From assembly GCA_029961685.1 (NCBI GenBank), contig JARWKL010000011.1, positions 4,962,501 to 5,026,500 on the forward strand: 64,000 bases of DNA, in the 5' to 3' direction. Positions 22,758 through 31,169 of this stretch are shown here, piece by piece. The first letter of the stretch is position 1. The number at the start of each line of letters is the position of its first letter. The position numbers and the translations under genes are program-made. This stretch comes from Aristolochia californica (Eukaryota; Streptophyta; Magnoliopsida; Piperales; Aristolochiaceae). Under the pieces are notes generated by a model. That model saw nothing but the letters and a program-made list of their open reading frames with translations. It did no database searches and was not told where the DNA came from.

Positions 22758-23691
22758 TGTTGGAATATTTTTTTGTATCGACCGGGCCAGTCCTTGTATA
22801 AGATCCGTGGGGTTGCTTTCCTAATAGGTTTGATCCTTTTAGCGCATTGGTCATGGTATCAGAGCAGGTTGGTCCCGAATTCGAATCCCGCTCCCACCGA
22901 ATTTGTCCTGGGTTTTTTTAGTGAATTTGTCCATGGGTTTTCCCCGTGCGGGGGGAGTGTTGGAATATTTGTTTGTAACGACCGGGTCAGTCCTTGTATA
23001 AGATCCGTGGGGTTGCTTTCTGTTGAAACCAGTTGCGCTAAAACCTCGAGGCATTAGTGAGAGGCACAACAAGACCTTATACAAGTACTGGCCCGAGCGA
23101 TACAAATACAGTTCCACACTCCCCCGCACGGGCAATACCCGTGGAAATTCGGTGGCCAAATTCGTGGCCTTCAGGGGGGAGTGGGATTCGACTCCGGCCC
23201 AACCTGCTCCGATACCATGTTGAAACCAGTAGTGCTAAAACCTCGAGGTATTAGTGAGACGCGCAACAGTACCTTATACAAGGACTGGCCCGAGTGATAC
23301 AAATACAGTTCCACACTTTCCTAACAGGTTCGAGCCTTTTAGCGCACTGGTTTCAACATGGTATCAGAGCAGGCTGGTCCCAAGTTCTAATCCCACTCCC
23401 GCCGAATTTGTCCCGGGTTTTTCTGGTGAATTTGTCTTAGGGTTGCTTTCCTAACAGGTTTGAGCCTTTTAGCGCACTAGTTTCAACATGGTATCAGAGC
23501 AGGTTGGTCCCAAGTTCGAATTCCGCTCCCATCGAATTTGTCCTAGATTTTTCCGGTGAATTTGTCCACCGGTTTTTCCCGTGTGGGGAATGTTGGAATA
23601 TTTGTTTGTATCGACCAGGCCAGTCCATGTATAATATTCGTGGGGTTGCTTTCCTAGCAGGTTCGAACTTTTTAACGCATTGGTTTCAACA
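22758..23691 (+). mobile_element. Tandem array of mini LTR retrotransposons (TRIM/SMART type)
   Basis: Repeating units in plus orientation. LTRs start TGTTGGAATA and end GTTTCAACA, at 22758-22853 (end shortened), 22958-23358 (split by the nested element; 101 bp without it), about 23441-23488 (5'-truncated) and 23591-23691 (101 bp). Each of the first three is followed by a primer-binding site TGGTATCAGAGC (22854, 23359, 23489), complementary to the 3' end of plant initiator Met tRNA. Interiors are only about 80-104 bp and end in a purine tract such as GCGGGGGGAG. There is no coding capacity. The flanks ACTGG and ACTGA may be a mutated 5-bp duplication. Confidence 0.85.
23021..23315 (-). mobile_element. 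Nested 295-bp mini LTR retrotransposon with 5-bp duplication
   Basis: Complete element in minus orientation inserted into an LTR of the surrounding array. LTRs are 23021-23118 and 23218-23315, each 98 bp, with TG...CA ends. The interior is 99 bp (23119-23217) with a primer-binding site reading TGGTATCGGAGCAGG on the minus strand and a purine tract next to the other LTR. The target CTTTC is duplicated exactly at 23016-23020 and 23316-23320. Removing the element and one CTTTC restores the outer LTR to 101 bp. Confidence 0.92.
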
Positions 23692-24282
23692 ACTGACAAC
23701 CAAGCCAAATAGAGCCAGAACAGAGAAATCAGGAAATTCAACAAAAACCATAAATTTTTTGGTTAGTTTCCATTTTACCTAGTGTTTTTGTTTCCCCAAA
23801 GTAAGAAAATGGAAACATGTTGCCAGATAAATGCTGACACATTTCGTTTTCCAAAACCAACGTGTTCTCCTTGATCTCCCAATCTAAGAACATTGCGTTT
23901 GAGAAGCTGCCTCCTGGGTTTCTCATCCTTGGTACTGCTCAATAGCTTCCAACTCTTTCTCGTGCTTGCGCTTGATTACGAAGACAATCAAAATGCCAAG
24001 ACAGATAATTTAATTTATTATTTGCAGTGACTTACTGAAAACAAAGAGAAAGAAAATGAATAGATTAGGAAAATAGGTGCATCGATTGTTCTCTGGCTAC
24101 CTTCAACGCCTTCCTCTACTACTTTTTTTTCTTTACCAGATCTGTATAAAAATGAACTCGATTACGTACCAAACAGAAAGAAAAGAAGAACTCATTATTT
24201 GTTTCAGATACACATATAGTTTACAAACTCGTTACTTTGATCTATATATCAAGTTGAGAGGCCAACATTAAGAAGACAATCA

Positions 24283-24855
24283 TTACGCATCTGACCAGTT
24301 GATATCATAATCTCCGACCTCGGAGTTGGGGATGCCAAGCGCCTTCCAGACAGCAGGAGAAGCATCGACAATGTTGTTGGGGCATGGGGGCTGGAAATCA
24401 TGATCAGAATCACAACCATAGACGGAATCACATTCATCGACAACCTTAGCCAAAACAGATTTTCCATTCGCATTGATCCTGATCTTTTGGAGGCAACGAC
24501 TTCCATGGTTGTACCATCCAGTCGACAACGCCACCACGTACTCCTCATCGCTGTGGTACTTGTTATCGCACTCAGATGGACCTCCGCCATCACCGCCTTT
24601 CGCAAAGCTGTTAATCGTCATGGTTGCACGGGTGTTGCCGGTTATGGGAGGAGAACAACGATACTGTGGGTACAACTTACCGGCCTTGCAGCAGTCGGAA
24701 TCATGCTCTGTGTTACACTTTCCCGTCTTGCCTTTCAAATACCCACTAGGGCTGCAACTGCCGAGGGAGGAGGAAGAGTAGCAGCTCACAAGATTGAGAG
24801 TCGTTGCCAGCAGTAGCATGGACATCAGAGCAAGTAATTGTTGAGCTTTTGCCAT
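24283..24855 (-). CDS. Kiwellin / ripening-related protein, copy 2 (190 aa)
   Basis: Same architecture as copy 1: 25-residue signal peptide, ten conserved cysteines, and the barwin-like core with [11 protein letters not shown] and VVDECDS. It differs from copy 1 at four residues: V11M in the signal peptide, F29S, K126R and S186N. By eye, the 573-bp coding regions differ at 17 positions, 13 of them silent, which points to both copies being kept as proteins. The TATA box and leader are also conserved. A MULE lies 395 bp upstream of the start codon (25251 versus 24855), beyond the core promoter but possibly within regulatory reach. Confidence 0.95.
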   Translation of the reverse strand: MAKAQQLLALMSMLLLATTLNLVSCYSSSSLGSCSPSGYLKGKTGKCNTEHDSDCCKAGKLYPQYRCSPPITGNTRATMTINSFAKGGDGGGPSECDNKYHSDEEYVVALSTGWYNHGSRCLQKIRINANGKSVLAKVVDECDSVYGCDSDHDFQPPCPNNIVDASPAVWKALGIPNSEVGDYDINWSDA

Positions 24856-24921
24856 CTTTAATTTGTATTGGGTTTCTGCTACCTTTCACTCGTCTTGGAG
24901 AGGATTTGAAGGCTGCGTTGC

Positions 24922-24928
24922 ATTTATA
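24922..24928 (-). promoter_or_regulatory. TATA box of kiwellin copy 2
   Basis: TATAAAT on the minus strand, 67-73 bp upstream of the start at 24855, in the same context as in copy 1. Confidence 0.75.
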
Positions 24929-25250
24929 GGGGAAACTGAAAGCTCGACCAACTCATGCTTCTTCCTCTTGTAGACAAAGAAAGGATCCCAAGAGGTTAAG
25001 AGCCCCCATCAGACAACGTACGTCGAGTGAATCAACAGGTTGGTTTCAGCATGTCCAGCAAAATAAGGGTTTAGCAGAAGGTTCTTCCATCTACGGCAAC
25101 TCTCACGGCCAATTTAAAAATAACTTGGCTACTCTGGTTGGTGCCCACCTCTGATTTTAGTTTCGCTTTTATTTAGTTCCTAACTCAACATCTCAAATTA
25201 GAAGTCATTTAAAAGTGTCCAAGTACAAAAAGGTCATACGAAAAATAAAT

Positions 25251-27111
25251 GAGAATTTTACCAAAATACCAATTTAAAAAAACTTATTTATGAAAACAAC
25301 GACGAATCCAACTTATTTGCAAAACTACTTAACTTTGACCGGTCCACTATACATGTGGACAGTCAAAGGCGACACGTAAGCTTTGACTGCTTACACGTCG
25401 CTACATCATCAGTGCGATACTATAGATTAACACATCGTCTGCCATGTTAGTATAGTTGACATGTATTATGCCACGTCATTACATGATAAAATTTTGAATA
25501 AATTTTTAAAAAATTAAATACACTTTTTTTTACCTTATATATAAAATAATAAATTATTTAAAAAATTTAATAAAAAATTAAAAAATTAAATCTATCTTAT
25601 TTAACACCATTTAATATCAATTAAAATATTTATTAATTAAAATAAATTCGTTACACTTTTTATTTCTTCATATTTAAAAAAATAAAATAAAATAAGTAAA
25701 TTAATTAGATTTAAAATATTTATAAATTAAAAAAATACAAATTTTATTTTAGAGTTTAAAAATACAATTTATTTTTATACTTTTTATCACCTTATTTACA
25801 AAATAATAATATTTAAAAAATTTAAATTTTTATAAATAGAAAAAATCTAACTCTTACCCATTTATTATGGATTTAAAATATTTATAAATTTAAAAAATCT
25901 TACTCTTAAGTCTTAACCTTATATTATTGATTTTAAATATTTAAAATTTTCAAAATATAAAAAAATTATTTTATACTTTAACAATACAATTTATTTGTAT
26001 ACTTTTTATCACCTTATTTTCAAAATAATAATATTTAGAAATTTAAAATATTTATAAATAGAAAAAATTTACTTTTAAGTCTTTCCCATATATTATCCAT
26101 TTAAAATATTTATAAATAAAAAAATTTACTCTTAAGTCTTACCCATATATTATCTATTTAAAATATTTATAAATTAAAAAATATACAAAAAAGTTATTTT
26201 AGTGTTTAAAAATATAATTTATTTGTATACTTTTTATCACCTAATTTAAAAAATAATATATTATTAAAAAATATATTATTTAATTAAAAATCTTGCAAAA
26301 CTTTGCAATAATTTTAATTTGGCAGAAATTTCATTAACATAAAATCATAAATTAAATAGTAAATCACAAAAAAATCAATATAGTAATTAAACATCTAAAT
26401 TCAAATCAACATTATAATTAAATACAATAATTAGATTCAATTAACAAAAACTCTAAAAAATCACCCTCCTAAATCGTCTTCTGGAATTTAAATTCGGGTT
26501 CGGAGGGTGAGTAGAGTTTCAGTTTTGAGAGAAGGGGTGGCCAAAGGATGAACAGAGGGAACGGATAAGAAGAACGAGAGATGAGGCTGAGACGAAGAGA
26601 GACTGGTTGAGAGGGGGGCGTCGAGGGCGAGGCCGAGCGGCAGCAGCAGGGGAGCGGCCGAGGCCTAGCAGCGGCAGCAGAGGAGCGGTCGAGGCCGAGC
26701 GGCGGCAGCAGGGGAGCGGCCGAGAGGCAGCAGCAGGGGAGAGGTAGTGACCGATCGGCGGCAACAGGAGCGAGGGCGAGAGGAGAGGAGAGGAGAGGAG
26801 AAAGACCGAGGAAGAAACATTAGAACGGAAAAAATAAAATGAGGGCTTACGTGGAATGAGTTGACGGGGCAATGATGGAAATTGATAATGACGTGTAAAA
26901 TGACACGTGTGTAAAATAATGATGTGGCAGCCCATGTGTTCAACTACCATACTGCACCGATAAGGTGTCGACACGTAAGCTGTCAAAGCTTACGTGTCGC
27001 GTTTGACTGTCCACATGTATAGTGGACCGGTCAAAGTTCGGTAGTTTTGCAAATAAGTTGGAATATTTTCATAAATAATTTTTTTTAAATTGGTATTTTG
27101 GTAAAACTCCC
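25251..27111. mobile_element. Non-autonomous MULE, 1,861 bp, long TIRs and 9-bp duplication
   Basis: Terminal inverted repeats of roughly 140 bp. The left end starts GAGAATTTTACCAAAATACC; the right end read in reverse starts GGGAGTTTTACCAAAATACC. Both arms share GACCGGTCCACTATACATGT and the CACGTAAGC text. The 9-bp target AAAATAAAT is repeated exactly at 25242-25250 and 27112-27120, the size typical of Mutator-like elements. There is no transposase. The interior is in two parts: very AT-rich (25480-26470), then GC-rich with repeated GAGCGGC/AGCAGC blocks (26500-26820). The GC-rich part keeps a 155-aa open frame on the minus strand (26519-26986) but is low-complexity, so capture of host sequence is possible but not shown. 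Confidence 0.92.
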
Positions 27112-27180
27112 AAAATAAATCTACTCTTAAACTGTAAACTAAAAATTAATATATTAATTATAGAAAGCTTTGTACTTTAA

Positions 27181-28399
27181 CTGAAAGGTATCAAAGTCTT
27201 GTTACAGAAGGAAATTTTTTTTATATCAATCTGATTTATATTTAAAGGAGATATTCGCATTGGAGTCGGCAAAGGTCAAGGTACAGTATGAAGAAAATGA
27301 AGAAAATCAAGAGGTCATAAAAGATTCAATGACAATGCTTTTTACATCAATTAGGTCTCAATTTTAAGCTCTTTTAGTCTAGTTTCTTAAAAAAAATCTT
27401 TTGTGACTTTAGGTTATATTTTTTAAGATATTGACATTAAAAGTACTAGAGGTCAGTTCTTCAAAAAATCTCTCAATTTTTGCTATTTTCTTTTCTATTA
27501 TCTCTTAATGCATTGAGGTGAATTGAGTTCTTTTTCACCTAAAATCAGAGTTTTTCAGACAAATTCTCTTCTAATAAGAGGGTTTTGACTAAGTTTAACA
27601 TCTCCATGATGTACTCATTCAAGGTATGCAATATCTTGCTTCAATGTTTTTTTAAGTTTTTAGTTTTTGCTGCTTGGTTGTATCTTTCACATAGTTAACT
27701 CCAAAAATTTTTGGTCACCCAAAAAAAGTTATACTTGGTCAAATTTATTAAGTTCTATCATCATAGTCTCCCCTAGTTTTAAAAAAAAAAATTCACTTTG
27801 GAAGTATAAGTGTTGCATACTCGCCACCTTCAGATTAAAGTTGTTTTCCTCTAGTCTTTCTTTAGATTATCATCTTATATTTCTATCACTTTGAAACAAT
27901 ACCTAGACCCGTTACCTAAAAAATATAGGAGTGTGCCCAACATCTAGTTTGAATCAAGTGTTTTGTTCTTCCTCTGAGTGGTGATTTGTATTTGAGCTAC
28001 CCTTAAAAAGTGAATTGTCTTTTTGTTGTGCGCTAAAGTTAGGCCATGTCTTCCGCCTTAAAAATTGAACGAACTGTGTTTCAGACTATGATCATTATTT
28101 ATTAATGGATGGAGGCTTATCGTATGGCTAGGAGTGATTTTTTTCTCCCATATTGTGTTTTGTCCAAGTTGGGTCTTTATGTCCATTTTATCCCCGTTTT
28201 GAGGGGGAGAAGTATAAAAAATGGATATTTTGTTCCACATTTTGTGGTAATTTTTATGTGTCCAAAATATTAAAGAAAAGGGGAGCACAAAAGATGAAGT
28301 TTTTGCATCTATATAAAATTATTTTCAGCAAAAGAAAATTGAAGACCAAAAATATTTTTCATTGCAAACTAAAGTTATAAACTCTAACTTGAAGGGGAG
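27181..28399 (+). mobile_element. Interior of an LTR element lacking a recognisable polyprotein
   Basis: Begins near GGTATCAAAGTC at about 27187, which resembles a tRNA primer-binding site, and ends with the purine tract CTTGAAGGGGAG just before the LTR at 28400. Only short frames are present. The 5' LTR was not found at the left border, which is the end of the kiwellin duplication. Confidence 0.4.
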
Positions 28400-28712
28400 T
28401 GTTGAAGAACACGTATGGAAGAGTCCTACTTGTCTCTCACATTAAAAAGTCTCATAGAGCTGTAATTAATATGGGAATCTAAGAAGAGTCTCATGGAAGG
28501 TGGTCTGACAAAAAAGTCTCAGTTAAAGGTATTTTAATTATGTTAGTCTTCTATTCAATTGTTCTACGACTTATCTTTTAGCATTTAACTTTGGGTGTAA
28601 CTAAGATAAGGGTTGTTTAATTTTAATTGGATTTTACTTATTCCTTCCATGGTTAATTGTACTCAAATTACAACAAATCATTGAAATATTTTTCTTTTTC
28701 TGAAATTCAACA
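28400..28712 (+). mobile_element. LTR, 313 bp, TGTTGAAG...AATTCAACA
   Basis: The ends form the short inverted repeat TGTTGAA/TTCAACA. A purine tract lies immediately on the left, so this is the 3' LTR of a plus-strand element. Confidence 0.65.
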
Positions 28713-29277
28713 AAATAGAATATCAAAGTATCTTACACCCATTCAGTCCAAACTCAACTTTGAATCCCTTTTCACATAATAGACTTATGTTCACTGGAAT
28801 ATTTTTAGGAGGGAGTGGAGGGTTCATGGCAAAACACAACACCTAGAATATTTTTAATAATTATTTTAGCAATATAAATTATTTTCTTAATTTTTAAATA
28901 TATTATTGGAAGCTTTTTAATATTTATTTAGTAATTATAGTTATTTATAATAATTAATATATAATTTATATTAATGTTTGAATTGAATGGATTCCATAAT
29001 GTGTTCTTATTGAATATCCAATAGCAATTCATCAAGTTTATCAAGTTAATTGATGATATGAGTTCCATTTGAATTTGGATAAATCCAGATCCTTGACATC
29101 GTCGTTATCAAAACATCAAATATGATTTCATTGCAGTAAAACCAGGAGAAAATGGATCAAATTTGAAAGATAATCCAACTGAAAATAAAATATACATCCC
29201 ATGCACAGAGAGAGAAAAAAAACAATTAACTCGTCGCTCTCTCGCCTGGAACGATATTAATTTCTTCCATGATAGCC
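28713..29277. other. Non-coding stretch downstream of the 91-aa gene
   Basis: AT-rich. The part next to 29277 is probably the 3' UTR of the minus-strand gene that ends there. No other feature seen. Confidence 0.4.
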
Positions 29278-29658
29278 TCATATCTGTTTCGATTTCGTAA
29301 CAATCATAAAACCAGCAGCAACAATGGCGACGATGATCCCAGAGATGACGAATGCCGACTTAACTGTTTGCATTGCTTCTCTCTTCCCTTCTTCCTTCGC
29401 TTCCGCTCTTGCTTTTGCTAGCTTCTTTAGTCTCAACAAAAATCCAGTACAGCCAAAATAAGCGCCAAAGATAAATTAAAACGAGAAACCGAAGAAAATC
29501 TGAAAACAAAAATGACGAATACCATATACCTGCTGCTCTTTGGATGTGTCGACATCGGAAGATACGGGATCAACCGGAAATTTTTTCTGCTTGCTCGGGT
29601 TAAATTCTGCATCCAAGTCCACTTCGGGAAATGCCGACTCTGAGTTCGTTTTATCCAT
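29278..29658 (-). CDS. Small tail-anchored membrane protein, 91 aa, two exons
   Basis: Exon 1 is 29530-29658 (43 codons, starts MDKTNSESAF, ends KEQQ before GT at 29528-29529). Exon 2 is 29278-29424 (starts KLAKARAEAKEEG, ends KSKQI and TGA). The N-terminal half is acidic and hydrophilic. A highly charged Lys/Ala/Glu helix follows, then one hydrophobic segment (AFVISGIIVAIVAAGFMIV, about residues 66-84) and a short basic tail. That layout suits a C-terminally anchored protein facing the cytosol. The acceptor used is CTAAAG; an alternative three bases further is equally in frame. I do not recognise the family. Conservation of frame across the intron and the sharp composition of the two halves argue that it is real. 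Function unknown. Confidence 0.7.
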
Positions 29659-30600
29659 TGCCTGAGCCGCTGCTTCAGTAGAGAGGAATGACCGGAAAAT
29701 CTACAGACTGTGTTTAGCTCCGCAGAGAGAGAGATGGAGAAGAGAGAAGACAGAGGGAGTCAAGAGAAATTTAATAGAGAAAATTAATGGATCATATCCA
29801 TCCTTGTTATCAAGTGAAGAAGAGCCTGTGCCATTGCTTGCACGTTGAAGCCATCACGGCATCTGCGGGAAGGAAAGGCTCCATCCCAGCCCCGATGATG
29901 TAGCCTCTTTTTCTTCCAACTGCATTCTCATTTTGAATCGTCGTAACCGTTCGACAGAACTGCTGCAGAAGGCAAAACTGATCTCCTCGAGTCTGGATCA
30001 TCGTTTTCCATTGATCATTAATCATCAAATGAAAGCTTTAACGTCGAAACTCAGATGATCGATGGTGGGCATCTTGCCCATAGATTTTGGTCCCTTTGAT
30101 ACCCAAAAATAACTCTCTTCCATTGTTAGTAAAAACTAATTATAAGAACCGGAAAACGCTCCAGTCCCTTGTCAACTGAGTTGTATGGGCATATCTAATC
30201 TAGTTCTGACAACGTTGTTCTATATATTTCAAAATTCCAAAATGCCCACCGAGCTTGTAACCTTCATAAAAATTACAAAAAAAAAAAAAAAAAATCATTT
30301 GGGGGTTTCAGAATTCATTATATCTTCAAACAATCTCTTTGTTCTTAGCTCTTGGAAAGAGTCACATGCAAAACTTAAATTCATTAACTATAGAAAAAGA
30401 AAAAAAAATCATCAGCATCATACTTCATACTCCAAGTTCTGTCAATCACTATTATTTTAAAATTTTCCTAAATAAAGAGATTAATAATTTTATAACTTTT
30501 AGTTTTTGTTATGAGTGGATAACTTAATTTAAAGAATATTTATATATATAATTCAAATATATATTTTGATAATGTTTTTATGTTTTTATGATATATATAT
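29659..30600. other. Upstream region of the 91-aa gene; possible small frame
   Basis: The first 100 bp is probably 5' UTR. A minus-strand frame at 29810-30028 (72 aa, starts MMINDQWKTM) sits in balanced-GC sequence but has no recognisable domain; it may be an exon of an unknown transcript or chance. From 30100 the sequence is AT-rich with homopolymers. Confidence 0.3.
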
Positions 30601-30811
30601 AGGCCTAATCCAATACAAAAGGTCATTTCGTGCGAAACATGCAAAATGGCTATCTCAGCCGTCAGATCATGATCGAATAGCTGAGGTAGCCGTTGTTCGA
30701 TCTGACAGTTGAGATAACCGTTGATCGGACATCTAAGATAACCGTTTATCATGATTGGACGGCTGAGATAACTGATTCGCACAAAATACCCTTTTGTGTT
30801 GGATTAGGCTA
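30601..30811. mobile_element. MITE of about 211 bp with long imperfect inverted repeat
   Basis: The left arm AGGCCTAATCCAATACAAAAGG and the reverse of the right arm (AGCCTAATCCAACACAAAAGG) pair over about 70 bp, including GTGCGAA and ATCTCAGCCGTC. The centre repeats GATAACCGTT-like text. Both sides are flanked by ATATATA, so the target was a TA-rich site. No coding capacity. Confidence 0.75.
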
Positions 30812-30974
30812 TATATACACATATAGAGGGATGATGGGGTACGAAAATGAGTTTGATGCAAAATGTATGAAAGGACTATTTTAACAGTCCAATCTTGATC
30901 AACGATAAAGGCAAAAGTTCGCTCATTCCCTCTCATTTTGCCTTTGCCTATGCCATCGCCTCACCTCTTTCTCG

Positions 30975-31169
30975 CCATTGTAAGGGCTATAGACACTACC
31001 TTTCTCCGCATTGGTATGATATTGTCTATTTTGGGCCTAAACCCTTATGAATTTGCTCTTGGGCTTTTACCCCAAAAAACCTCATACCAATGGAGATAGT
31101 ATCCACACTTATATATCCATGATCCTCCCCACTTTTAGTCAATGTGAGACTTTATTTGTATACCTAACA
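30975..31169 (-). mobile_element. TRIM-like solo LTR or fragment
   Basis: Read on the minus strand it begins TGTTAGGTATACAAATAAAG and contains TCTCACATTGACT, TATATAAGTGTGG, CCATTGGTATGAGG and a second ATCATACCAATG in inverted relation. This opening and the inner palindromic pair have the style of short LTR-derived repeats common in plants. Boundaries on the low-coordinate side are approximate. Confidence 0.4.

Larger units (their letters stand above)
23947..27180. repeat. Segmental duplication, copy 2 (contains kiwellin gene 2, split by a MULE)
   Basis: Matches 18257-19588 from the text CTTCCAACTCTTTCTCGTGC to GTACTTTAA. The block is interrupted by the 1,861-bp element at 25251-27111 and by a short replaced segment near 25140-25190. 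The MULE is absent from copy 1, so it arrived after the duplication. Confidence 0.88.

Noticed and set aside
22758..23691. Cassandra-type TRIM with 5S rRNA-like LTR
   Set aside because: The LTRs lack recognisable 5S internal promoter text, so only the generic TRIM/SMART label is used.
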